The notes beneath the pieces were generated by a model that was given only the letters and a program-made list of their open reading frames with translations, was not told where the DNA came from and did not search any database. The position numbers and the translations under genes are program-made. A stretch of 15,284 bases of DNA from Aliishimia sp963922415 (GTDB lineage Bacteria; Pseudomonadota; Alphaproteobacteria; Rhodobacterales; Rhodobacteraceae), in NCBI GenBank assembly GCA_963922415.1, contig CAWUIP010000088.1, positions 1 to 15,284 of the forward strand, given 5' to 3'. How positions within the stretch are numbered: the first letter of the stretch is position 1; each line of letters begins with the position of its first letter. This document shows positions 6,289 through 14,295 of the stretch, piece by piece.

Positions 6289-8070
6289 ATGCTGGGATTT
6301 TTAGATATTCCGCTCCACATTCAAGCTTTCATGGCTCTGGCGGTTGTCGCCGCAATGTTTGTGCTGTTTTTGCGTGAGACCTACCCGACAGAGGTGGTGG
6401 CTATCACCGGCTCTGCTGTGCTTCTGGGGTTAGGGCTTTTGCCCTATGACGCCGCGTTGGGCGTATTATCCAACCCTGCGCCTTGGACCATTGCGGCGAT
6501 GTTCATTATAATGGGCGCCTTGGTGCGCACGGGTGCCTTGGACGCGTTCACCGCTGTTGCGGACGCCCAGGCGCGTCAAAGGCCTATGGTCGCCATCGCA
6601 ATGATGATGGGCTTTGTCGTCGTCGCCTCAGCGATTGTGTCGAATACGCCTGTGGTTGTGGTCATGATCCCCATCTTCACACAATTGGCGCGGACGCTGG
6701 GCGTTTCCGCCTCTAAGCTTCTGATCCCGCTGAGTTATGCTGCGATTTTGGGGGGGACGCTGACGCTCATCGGAACCTCCACAAACCTTTTGGTGGACGG
6801 GGTTGCACGCAGCCAAGGGCTTGCGCCGTTTTCGATTTTTGAAGTCACTCCGTTGGGACTTATCCTTGTGATCTGGGGGATGATTTATCTGCGCTATGTG
6901 GCCCCGCGGCTCCTCCCAGATCGGGTGTCGATGGCATCCCTCCTGTCGGATCGTTCCAAGAAGAAGTTTTTCACCGAAGCCGTCATTCCCCCCGAAAGTA
7001 ATTTGGTGGGTCGTGATGTGCAGGGCGTGCAACTTTTCAAGCGTGAAGGCGTGCGTTTGGTCGATGTGATCCGGGGCGACGACTCGCTGCGGCGCAATTT
7101 GGCGAATGTGGCGCTCCAGGTCGGCGATCGGGTGGTGCTGCGCACCGAAATGACGGAACTGCTCAGTCTACAGCGCAACAAATCGCTCAAGCGGCTGGAT
7201 CAGGTTGGTGCGACGGAAACCTCTACTGTCGAGGTCTTGATTTCGCCTGGGTGCAAGATGGTCGGTCGGTCCTTGGGGCGTCTGCGTTTGCGGCGGCGCT
7301 ATGGGGTGTATCCGCTGGCCGTGCATCGTCGCGACCAGAACATCGGCACGCAGCTCGATGACATTGTTGTGCGGGTGGGCGATACGCTTCTCTTAGAAGG
7401 CGGGCCGGATGATATTCAACGCTTGGCGCAAGACATGGACCTTGTAGATGTGTCGCAGCCGTCGCAGCGCGCGTTTCGTCGGGGACATGCGCCGATCGCC
7501 ATCGGCGCACTTGTGGGCCTTGTGGGGTTGGCTGCGTTTGGCGTGGCGCCCATCCTGCTTTTGTCCATTTTGGCCGTTGCAATAGTCCTGATCTTTCGGT
7601 GCATCGATGCCGAAGAAGCGTTTGGTTTTATCGACGGGCGCCTGTTGGCCTTGATCTTCGCCATGCTGTCGATCGGCGCTGCACTTGATGCCACAGGGGC
7701 TGTCGGTCTCATTGTGACTGCCGTTGCGCCATGGCTTGAAAACATGCCGCCATTTTTGATCGTTTGGAGCATCTACCTGATGACCTCGGTTCTGACGGAG
7801 CTGGTGTCCAACAACGCTGTCGCCGTCGTTGTAACACCTGTCGCCATTGGGCTGGCGTCCGCGATGGGGCTCGACCCACGTCCCCTTGTCATCGCTGTTA
7901 TGATCGCTGCATCGGCCAGCTTTGCCACGCCCATCGGCTATCAGACAAATATGCTGGTCTATGGACCAGGTGGATACAAGTTTACGGATTTTATGCGCGT
8001 GGGCATTCCACTCAACCTAAGCATCGGGCTTTTGGCCAGCGCGGTGATACCGATGATCTGGCCACTTTGA
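6289..8070 (+). CDS. SLC13/DASS-type permease with two RCK_C (TrkA_C) domains
   Basis: The 593-residue protein has an N-terminal membrane half (about 10-205), a soluble insert of two consecutive RCK_C-like domains (about 226-296 and 311-384, each with a GR motif and ending RVVLRTEMTEL and DTLLLEGGPDDI) and a C-terminal membrane half (about 400-590). The inverted-repeat transport motifs are visible: SNTPVVV (118-124) with GTSTNLLVDG (162-171), and SNNAVAVVVTP (507-517) with TPIGYQTNMLVYGPGGY (547-563). This is the arrangement of bacterial SLC13/SAC1-like permeases, related to sodium-coupled sulfate or dicarboxylate carriers, with RCK_C domains that may bind a regulatory ligand. The ATG lies one base after the upstream stop, with AAGG seven bases before it. 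The substrate (sulfate, dicarboxylate or other anion) is not determined. Confidence 0.92.
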   Translation: MLGFLDIPLHIQAFMALAVVAAMFVLFLRETYPTEVVAITGSAVLLGLGLLPYDAALGVLSNPAPWTIAAMFIIMGALVRTGALDAFTAVADAQARQRPMVAIAMMMGFVVVASAIVSNTPVVVVMIPIFTQLARTLGVSASKLLIPLSYAAILGGTLTLIGTSTNLLVDGVARSQGLAPFSIFEVTPLGLILVIWGMIYLRYVAPRLLPDRVSMASLLSDRSKKKFFTEAVIPPESNLVGRDVQGVQLFKREGVRLVDVIRGDDSLRRNLANVALQVGDRVVLRTEMTELLSLQRNKSLKRLDQVGATETSTVEVLISPGCKMVGRSLGRLRLRRRYGVYPLAVHRRDQNIGTQLDDIVVRVGDTLLLEGGPDDIQRLAQDMDLVDVSQPSQRAFRRGHAPIAIGALVGLVGLAAFGVAPILLLSILAVAIVLIFRCIDAEEAFGFIDGRLLALIFAMLSIGAALDATGAVGLIVTAVAPWLENMPPFLIVWSIYLMTSVLTELVSNNAVAVVVTPVAIGLASAMGLDPRPLVIAVMIAASASFATPIGYQTNMLVYGPGGYKFTDFMRVGIPLNLSIGLLASAVIPMIWPL

Positions 8071-8336
8071 CGCGTCGTGCAGGCTAAGTGTCAGTGTTGG
8101 CAGATGTGCGCGCGTCTTTTTTCGCGGTATGCGGTACTACGGCCGTTGTGCGTTTTCTACATTCATTTTGAAGCGATACACGGTGAAAGCTTAGCACCTG
8201 CATAAAATCATGGGCGCACTTTAGATCAAAAACACGCAACGCCTGCGCGCCTTGTTCCTTCAAACGGTGTAACAGGCAGGCTAGGCAGTGCCCCTCTGCG
8301 CGCGACAGTTGCCGGTGCGCGGGCTTGTTAAGCGAA

Positions 8337-8352
8337 GCGCAATGATTTGCGC
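8337..8352. repeat. Inverted repeat GCGCAA-TGAT-TTGCGC
   Basis: A perfect 6-base inverted repeat with a 4-base loop lies about 87 bases upstream of the chemotaxis-receptor start. It is palindromic enough to be a dimeric-regulator site or a small hairpin. No T-tract follows it, so a terminator is unlikely. Confidence 0.4.
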
Positions 8353-8374
8353 GTAGTCACCCTCATCAGATGCT

Positions 8375-8395
8375 GTCCGTCGCTATCTGGCGGAC
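8375..8395. repeat. Hairpin GTCCGTC...GGCGGAC in the receptor upstream region
   Basis: GTCCGTC and GGCGGAC can pair as seven base pairs, one of them G-T, around a 7-base loop. It lies 43 bases before the ATG at 8439 and would fall in the 5' untranslated RNA if transcription starts upstream. The function is unknown. Confidence 0.3.
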
Positions 8396-8438
8396 GTGCT
8401 ACTGCAAACACAGTGACCCAAATTGGAAAGCTTGCACG

Positions 8439-11030
8439 ATGCTCCGTAGCCTCAATTCTCTGTACATCAAAATCATTTTGATCTTCGCCTTCGCAATTTT
8501 TGCTGTCTTTGGCGCGATTTCTTACATGATGATGACGCAAATCCAGCGTGAGGCTCGGCTGGCGGTTGCGAGCGAAGCCAAGGCTGTTGGGCAACTTATC
8601 AGCTTGCAAATTGGCGGCTCTGTAAAGTTTGGGAATACGGCAGCGATTGCCGAAATTATGGAAAGTGTGAAACGGGCGGCTGGCGCGGAATGGGTGAGCG
8701 GCGTTGTTGTTTCCAGCAACGGTACAGTTCTTTTCCCCACGCAGCCGGATGACGGGAGTGCGGGCGACGCTGAAACTATGGCGACGCAGGCACAATCGGC
8801 GCTTGAGATGCTGGAGCCTGTCTCATCTGACAACGGGCTGACGATTTCGCACCCGATACGCTTCGGGTCGGACAACGCAGTTGTTGGTGCAGTTACGACG
8901 AAGTGGTCGGCCGAAAACAAAATCACGCGCGCGACAGCGAGCGGGTGGAATGACCTTTTACTCACGCTTGGGCTTTTTGGATTGGCCTTGCTTGGTGCGG
9001 GCATTGCCGTTTTCCGTTGGGTGTCACGCCCATTGTACGGCCTCCGGTCCACGGTTGAAGAGGTGGCTGCCGGTGGTTACGGGATTGAGGTGCCTTTCCA
9101 AAAGCGTGGCGATGAGATCGGTGAGATTTCCAGAAGCCTTGAGGAATTTCGGTCAAAGCTGAAAGACGGCGAACAACTGGCAAAAGATAGTGCCTATAAA
9201 GGTGCCGCATTTGAAGGATCTTCGGCGCCCTTGATGGTCGTAGATAAGGATTTTCAAGTCCTGTTCGCCAACAAGGCTTGCCAGGCCTTGATGGAAGATC
9301 TTGAAACACCAATGCGGCGTATGTGGCCTGAAATCGTCGAAAATAGTCTGCATGGCGCGGTTCTGAAATCCATGGACGGGCTTCAAGATATTGTTTCCGA
9401 CATCGAAGCCCGCGCGCAGGAAGCGCTCCCTGTTTCCGAGACGTTGTCAATCGGGGAACGGAAAATCCGTGTAAAGTTCAATGCCGTAGAGGGTGAGGAT
9501 GGAGTGATGTTGGGGGCCGTCGTCGAGTGGAGCGACCGAACCGCAGCTTATGAAAACACTGCGATGCTCGACGCGATTGATACGTCAATGATGCGTGCTG
9601 CATTTGGCCCCAGCGGCAAGCTGATGTGGGCAAATCAGCGGTTCCTGGATGTTATGTCATTGGATCACAAGGGATTTGATGGTACCGCGCTCACCGACAT
9701 TTTTGTACCGAACGGCTCTGTTTCGCAGCGACCGCTCGCAGAGGAAGCCACGACAGGTCGTTTCAACTTTAAGTCTGTTGGCACGCAATCGGAGAGCATG
9801 ACCGACGGCAGTTTTGTTGCCGTCAAAAACCTCGACGGCTCGCTTGAAAAGAGCCTCTTCGTTGGCACCGATGTGACAGCGTCCGAGCTTGCAAAAATGC
9901 AGGCACACGCGGAAAAAGAGAAGTCAGATCAAGAGCAAGAACGGGTGGTTGTTGCTTTGGGTGAAGCCTTGCATGCGGTGGCGGAAGGCAAATTAGCTTC
10001 GGAAATTTCTGAGACGTTTTCCAGCGCGAATGAGAAATTGCGTAAAGATTACAATACGGCCATCGGAGCTTTGCGCGAGGCGATTGGTGCGGTGGTCAAA
10101 AACACATCTTCGATCCGCAGTGAAACCGGTGAAATTGCGGCAGCGGCAGATGATCTATCGCGTCGCACAGAGCGTCAGGCTGCCACGCTTGAAGAGACTG
10201 CGTCGGCCCTTGACGAGCTCACCAGTTCTGTTCGCTCAGCAGCCGCAGGCGCACAAGGCGCCAGCGAAAAAGCTGCCGCCGCCCAAGGTCGCGCTCAAGA
10301 GGGCGGGAATATTGCGCGCGAGGCTGTCGCCGCGATGGATGGCATCAAAGCGTCGTCGCAAGAAATCTCTAAGATTACGAGCGTGATTGATGAAATCGCC
10401 TTCCAAACAAACCTGTTGGCTCTAAACGCTGGGGTGGAAGCCGCTCGGGCTGGCGAAGCAGGGCGCGGCTTCGCTGTTGTTGCCACGGAGGTCCGTGCGC
10501 TCGCACAAAGGTCCTCAGACGCCGCGCGCGAAATCAACGATTTGATTTCGGCCAGTGAAGGTCAAGTGCAGGCTGGTGTTGAGCTAGTCGACAAGACAGG
10601 CACGGCGTTGGGAGCGATCGTTGAATCGATATCGGAGATTTCTGAGCTTGTTTCGAATATTGCGGTCTCGACAAAAGAACAGGCTTCGGGCTTGAACGAG
10701 ATCAATGCAGCTGTCACGGAGCTTGACCAAGTAACCCAGCAGAACGCTGCAATGTTTGAAGAAACGACCGCAGCCAGCCATGCTCTGACGACTGAAACGA
10801 ACGCACTTGCCGATGCCGTCTCACGATTTGATTTGGGTCATCAGCACCAGACACTTGAACCAGAAGTCAAAAAATCTTCTCGCCCAATTGCGCGGGCGGA
10901 GATCCAAAAAGAGGAAGCAATCGCGACCGCTGCAACTGAGCAAGAGACGAAAGTGCAAATCAACGGGAGTGATAGTTTCGTCCCCGAAAGTCATGCTAGC
11001 GATGACCTAACGGGTTGGGAAGAATTTTAA
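8439..11030 (+). CDS. Methyl-accepting chemotaxis protein with HAMP and two PAS-like domains
   Basis: The 863-residue receptor has a first membrane helix (about 9-32), a small periplasmic part (about 33-168), a second helix (about 172-192) and a HAMP domain (about 193-245). Two PAS-like domains follow (about 255-366, with PLMVVDKDFQVLFANKA; about 375-480, with AFGPSGKLMWANQRF). The coiled-coil signalling domain (about 540-800) contains the conserved hairpin tip DEIAFQTNLLALNAGVEAAR (651-670) followed by AGEAGRGFAVVA. The last five residues, GWEEF, match the pentapeptide tether that recruits CheR/CheB, at the end of an acidic flexible tail. The ATG at 8439 is preferred: GGAAAG lies eight bases upstream and it gives a normal N-terminus. 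An ATG at 8370 would add 23 residues. No other che gene is adjacent, so this is an orphan receptor. The ligand is unknown. Confidence 0.94.
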   Translation: MLRSLNSLYIKIILIFAFAIFAVFGAISYMMMTQIQREARLAVASEAKAVGQLISLQIGGSVKFGNTAAIAEIMESVKRAAGAEWVSGVVVSSNGTVLFPTQPDDGSAGDAETMATQAQSALEMLEPVSSDNGLTISHPIRFGSDNAVVGAVTTKWSAENKITRATASGWNDLLLTLGLFGLALLGAGIAVFRWVSRPLYGLRSTVEEVAAGGYGIEVPFQKRGDEIGEISRSLEEFRSKLKDGEQLAKDSAYKGAAFEGSSAPLMVVDKDFQVLFANKACQALMEDLETPMRRMWPEIVENSLHGAVLKSMDGLQDIVSDIEARAQEALPVSETLSIGERKIRVKFNAVEGEDGVMLGAVVEWSDRTAAYENTAMLDAIDTSMMRAAFGPSGKLMWANQRFLDVMSLDHKGFDGTALTDIFVPNGSVSQRPLAEEATTGRFNFKSVGTQSESMTDGSFVAVKNLDGSLEKSLFVGTDVTASELAKMQAHAEKEKSDQEQERVVVALGEALHAVAEGKLASEISETFSSANEKLRKDYNTAIGALREAIGAVVKNTSSIRSETGEIAAAADDLSRRTERQAATLEETASALDELTSSVRSAAAGAQGASEKAAAAQGRAQEGGNIAREAVAAMDGIKASSQEISKITSVIDEIAFQTNLLALNAGVEAARAGEAGRGFAVVATEVRALAQRSSDAAREINDLISASEGQVQAGVELVDKTGTALGAIVESISEISELVSNIAVSTKEQASGLNEINAAVTELDQVTQQNAAMFEETTAASHALTTETNALADAVSRFDLGHQHQTLEPEVKKSSRPIARAEIQKEEAIATAATEQETKVQINGSDSFVPESHASDDLTGWEEF

Positions 11031-11197
11031 AGAAGAAATCTGTGCCAGGTTGTGAGGTCGCAGTTTTAGTGGCTATTGGCAATTCAATTCAAAGCGGTAA
11101 CAGGGGGCTCAACCCTGACATAGGCCGGTCGCAGTTGGGCGCCGCTCGCACCCCCTCGCACCCTCTTTGAATGCAGGACCGCGTCAGTCGGGCTGCT
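11031..11197. other. Convergent intergenic region with a small hairpin
   Basis: The region separates the ends of the chemotaxis receptor and metG. CAGGG and CCCTG at 11101-11117 can form a 5-base-pair stem with a 7-base loop, but no T-tract follows on either strand, so it is at best a weak bidirectional terminator. CTCGCACCC occurs twice in direct orientation at 11145-11153 and 11155-11163. No gene is seen. Confidence 0.4.
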
Positions 11198-12916
11198 TTA
11201 GGATCGGGTGCCGGAAAACGCTTGTTCCCAACCGGCAATTTGGTCGTCGTCCAGTTTTTGGAACAAGTTGTCGGGAACACGGAACGCGGTTCCAGGGCTC
11301 AACTGTGAAACGGCTTCGCGCGAACTTGTGGGCCAAGCCGCAGGGCCAGAGCCAAAGATGGCCGACAGTTTGTCACACGCATTTGGAATAAAGGGTGCAG
11401 AAATGGATGCGTAAAACATGATCAAGTTTATCGCCAGACGGGTTTGAGCCGCGGCTTTGTCAGGATCGGTTTTGAATGTGCTCCAGGGCGCAGCACTTTG
11501 CAGATATTCGTTTCCAAGCGCCCACATCCCACGCAATTCAGCAGCCGCTTTGCGCACATTGATTGCGTCAAGATGCTCTTCAAAGCGATGCAGCGCTGCG
11601 TCCAAGTTGGCGAGCAATTGCTCCTCCGCTGGTCCCCACTGACCGCCTGTTGGAACCGCCTCACCAAATTTGGAGCGACAGAATTTTGTAATTCGGCTCA
11701 CAAAGTTTCCCAATACGTCCGCAAGATCTTTGTTCACAGTCGCCTGAAAGCTGTCCCAGCGAAACTCAGAATCTGAACTCTCTGGCGCATGGCTGAGAAG
11801 CCACCACCGCCAGTAATCTGCTGGCAGTATGTCGAGCGCCTGGTCCATAAATATACCGCGCCCCTGGCTCGTTGAAAACTGCCCGCCTTGATAGTTCAAG
11901 TAATTGAAAGACTTTATGAAATCGACAAGCTTCCAATCCTCGCCGGATCCCAAAATCGTGGCGGGAAAACTCAATGTATGGAACGGTACATTATCTTTGC
12001 CCATAAACTGCGTGTAACGCACGTCCTGTGCGCCCAAGTCTGTGCGCCACCAGCGGTTCCAGGCGTCATCGTCCAAACCTTGCGCTTCAGCCCATTCAGC
12101 GGCGCAGGCGATGTATTCAATCGGTGCGTCGAACCAGACGTAGAAGACTTTGCCGTCCATTCCGGGCCACGCCGCGCCATTGCGCTTGACCGGAACGCCC
12201 CAATCGAGGTCGCGTGTGATGCCTCGGTCTTGCAAACCGTCGCCGTCGTGCAACCACTTTTTCGCGATAGATGTTGTTAAGATCGGCCAGCTGTCTTGAC
12301 TATCGATCCAGTCATTTAGCCGGTCTTTCATCGCGCTTTGCTTAAGGTATAGATGGCGCGTTTCGCGAACTTCGAGGTCCGTTGCGCCTGACACTGCGGA
12401 CCGCGGATTTATCAGATCTGTTGGTTCAAGCTGCTTGGTGCAGTTTTCGCACTGATCGCCGCGCGCGCGCTCGTAGCCGCAGTTGGGGCAAGTGCCCTCA
12501 ATGTAGCGGTCTGGAAGAAACCGACCATCGCTGACAGAGTATACCTGCTGTTCAACCACTTCCTCAATCAAACCGGCATCGGCGAGGCGATCTGCAAAAT
12601 GTTGCGTCAGCGCATGGTTTTGCGGTGACGAGGACCGCCCAAAATGATCGAAGCTGAGTGCAAACCCTTTGGCGATGCGCGCTTGCACGCTGTGCATTTC
12701 GGCACAGTATTCCGCAACCGGTTTACCCGCTTTTGCCGCCGCAAGCTCGGCAGGGGTCCCGTGTTCGTCGGTTGCGCATAAAAACAAAACCTCATTGCCG
12801 CGCGCGCGTTGATACCGTGCATAAAGGTCAGCTGGCAATTGTGAGCCAACAAGGTTGCCTAAGTGTTTGACCCCATTGATGTAGGGGATAGCGGAGGTGA
12901 TCAGGTGGCGCGCCAT
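11198..12916 (-). CDS. metG: Methionyl-tRNA synthetase (class I, zinc-containing)
   Basis: This 572-residue enzyme charges tRNA-Met with methionine for initiation and elongation. The N-terminus carries ITSAIPYINGVKHLGN with the HIGH-type motif HLGN (18-21). The zinc knuckle is CPNC...CENC (C143, C146, C156, C159). VFYVWFDAPIEYI (257-269) and FMGKDNVPFHTL (304-315) are typical of the catalytic core. The KMSKS-position motif reads QFSTS (346-350), without either lysine. The helical anticodon-binding domain follows. The protein stops near residue 572 and lacks the C-terminal OB-fold dimerisation domain of the longer E. coli-type enzyme. The start at 12916 is fixed by AAGGAG seven bases upstream; a GTG at 12946 would overlap that site. 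An MFS gene lies 63 bases upstream on the same strand. Confidence 0.96.
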   Translation of the reverse strand: MARHLITSAIPYINGVKHLGNLVGSQLPADLYARYQRARGNEVLFLCATDEHGTPAELAAAKAGKPVAEYCAEMHSVQARIAKGFALSFDHFGRSSSPQNHALTQHFADRLADAGLIEEVVEQQVYSVSDGRFLPDRYIEGTCPNCGYERARGDQCENCTKQLEPTDLINPRSAVSGATDLEVRETRHLYLKQSAMKDRLNDWIDSQDSWPILTTSIAKKWLHDGDGLQDRGITRDLDWGVPVKRNGAAWPGMDGKVFYVWFDAPIEYIACAAEWAEAQGLDDDAWNRWWRTDLGAQDVRYTQFMGKDNVPFHTLSFPATILGSGEDWKLVDFIKSFNYLNYQGGQFSTSQGRGIFMDQALDILPADYWRWWLLSHAPESSDSEFRWDSFQATVNKDLADVLGNFVSRITKFCRSKFGEAVPTGGQWGPAEEQLLANLDAALHRFEEHLDAINVRKAAAELRGMWALGNEYLQSAAPWSTFKTDPDKAAAQTRLAINLIMFYASISAPFIPNACDKLSAIFGSGPAAWPTSSREAVSQLSPGTAFRVPDNLFQKLDDDQIAGWEQAFSGTRS

Positions 12917-12923
12917 TCGGGCT

Positions 12924-12929
12924 CTCCTT
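12924..12929 (-). promoter_or_regulatory. Strong Shine-Dalgarno of metG
   Basis: AAGGAG on the minus strand, seven bases before the ATG at 12916, decides the metG start over the upstream in-frame GTG at 12946. Confidence 0.75.
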
Positions 12930-12941
12930 AACAACACGTGG

Positions 12942-12964
12942 CGCACCCTCTAGCGTAAGGTGCG
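12942..12964 (-). promoter_or_regulatory. Hairpin in the metG leader
   Basis: CGCACC (12942-12947) and GGTGCG (12959-12964) are a perfect 6-base inverted repeat separated by 11 bases, in the 63-base gap between the MFS stop and metG. In a transcript read from the minus strand it would form just upstream of the metG ribosome binding site. No T-tract follows, so it is not a classical terminator. Confidence 0.35.
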
Positions 12965-12979
12965 TGCAAGAGCCAGGGC

Positions 12980-14200
12980 CTACTGGTCGTCGCGGGCACT
13001 GCCAAACAACCGCCCAACTTGGAAAGATGTGCGAGGTGCGTAGATGTAGCGCGTTCGGCGCTCTGCGCGGCGTACGCGCATGCGGCCCAACCCGAAGATG
13101 ATCAAAAGCGCGTGCGCCGCCGAAATCATGACGAAGAGGGCATTCGCGCCAAAGGCATCGATTAGCGCGGATGCTGTGTAGGGGGCTGCAATGGCACCAA
13201 GTGCAAAGTAAAACATCAAAGCTGCAGAGAGTTCGACGCGCTCGTCCGCGCTTGCAAAATCATGCGCGTGGGCGGTGGCGACTGAGTAGATCGGGAAGGT
13301 GGTCAGGCCAAAGAAAACGGCCGCTGCAAAGATGCCGGCGGTGCCAAGGGTGATCGCGTAGACCGAGGCGAAGCAGCTAAGCATGGCGGCTGCCGAAAGG
13401 CCAATGAGTACCCAACGACGGTCTATCTTGTCTGCTAACCACCCCACAGGGTATTGCGCGATTGCGCCGCCAACGACGAAGGCTGAAAGAAACCAGGCGA
13501 TTTGGCCTGCGTCCAAGCCAACATCCTGACCGTAGAGCGGTCCGACCATACGAAAGGAGGCCGAGGAGAGCGCGGCGACGACAACCCCCAAGGCCGCAAG
13601 CGGTGAACGCGCGTAGGCCAGTTTGGGACGGAGACGGGGCGCATTGGGCGTTTCGGGCGGCGAGACTTTTGTGAGCGTCAATGGAAGCAAGGCGGCGCAG
13701 CAGATGATCGCCAGAATATTGTATGAGACGTAGCTTGCAGGCTCCAAAACGCCGATCATCATCTGCCCGGCCAGCGAGCCCAGCATATCGACAACGCGGT
13801 AGGCGCCCATCGTGCGTCCGCGCGTTTCGTTGGTCACTTTTGCTTGTAACCAAGATTCGATGACGGTGTAGCATCCGGCCACGCAAACGCCTGTGGCCAC
13901 CCGCATCAACGCCCAGGCCATCGGATCAATGACCAGCATATGGGCTAAAAGCCCAATCGCGCCGGCCGCAGTGAAAGCGGCAAAGGCGCGTGAGTGGCCG
14001 ATGGTGCCCAAAAGGCGTGGCGCCCACCAGCAGCCGATGAAAAAGCCAGTGAAGTGGGCCGAGCCGAGGATGCCGATTTCTTGGCGCGAAAAGTCCAAGG
14101 CGAGGCCGGACAGCGCATCCAGTGGGCCGACGCCTCCGGAACTCAGTTGCAAAAGAAGCACCGATAGGAACAGGGCCGCGAAGGAGATCAGCAGTCGCAT
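12980..14200 (-). CDS. MFS transporter, YcaD-like
   Basis: The 406-residue protein is hydrophobic throughout, with about twelve predicted membrane helices in two halves. The cytoplasmic loop of the second half carries the MFS motif GWLADKIDRRW (253-263). The first half has the family-like stretch CYTVIESWLQAK (110-121) followed by RGRTMGAYRVVD, and the second half has FPIYSVATAHAHD (302-314), a pattern I associate with YcaD-like MFS proteins. The C-terminal 35 residues are a basic cytoplasmic tail. There is no clear Shine-Dalgarno before the ATG at 14200, so expression may depend on upstream translation or the start may differ slightly. It lies 95 bases after the YceI gene and 63 before metG on the same strand. 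The substrate cannot be predicted. Confidence 0.9.
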   Translation of the reverse strand: MRLLISFAALFLSVLLLQLSSGGVGPLDALSGLALDFSRQEIGILGSAHFTGFFIGCWWAPRLLGTIGHSRAFAAFTAAGAIGLLAHMLVIDPMAWALMRVATGVCVAGCYTVIESWLQAKVTNETRGRTMGAYRVVDMLGSLAGQMMIGVLEPASYVSYNILAIICCAALLPLTLTKVSPPETPNAPRLRPKLAYARSPLAALGVVVAALSSASFRMVGPLYGQDVGLDAGQIAWFLSAFVVGGAIAQYPVGWLADKIDRRWVLIGLSAAAMLSCFASVYAITLGTAGIFAAAVFFGLTTFPIYSVATAHAHDFASADERVELSAALMFYFALGAIAAPYTASALIDAFGANALFVMISAAHALLIIFGLGRMRVRRAERRTRYIYAPRTSFQVGRLFGSARDDQ

Positions 14201-14295
14201 GCGGATGTGTCTAAGGGGGCAGGGCGGTGAAGCTTGCAGAGTTTCGACGCATTGGGGTCGTTTTCGCGTCCTTCAGTAGAAAGTACCTTGGCGCG

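Larger units (their letters stand above)
8071..8438. other. 368-base intergenic region with no convincing gene
   Basis: No gene was recognised between the permease and the chemotaxis receptor. On the minus strand one frame has no stop from 8356 down to a TAG at 8084-8086 (90 codons), but it has no ATG until late, no Shine-Dalgarno and no recognisable motif, so it is not called. Two inverted repeats lie near the right end (8337-8352 and 8375-8395). The region must contain the chemotaxis-receptor promoter, and may contain a terminator for the permease operon, but neither could be identified with confidence. Confidence 0.6.

Noticed and set aside
8080..8130. Possible rho-independent terminator after the SLC13-type gene (GCGCGCGTCTTTTTT)
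   Set aside because: A T-run is present, but no stable stem with a reasonable loop precedes it.
8328..8795. 155-codon minus-strand frame over the start of the chemotaxis receptor
   Set aside because: It is antisense to the signal-anchor and periplasmic part of a clear receptor gene and its translation is not protein-like.
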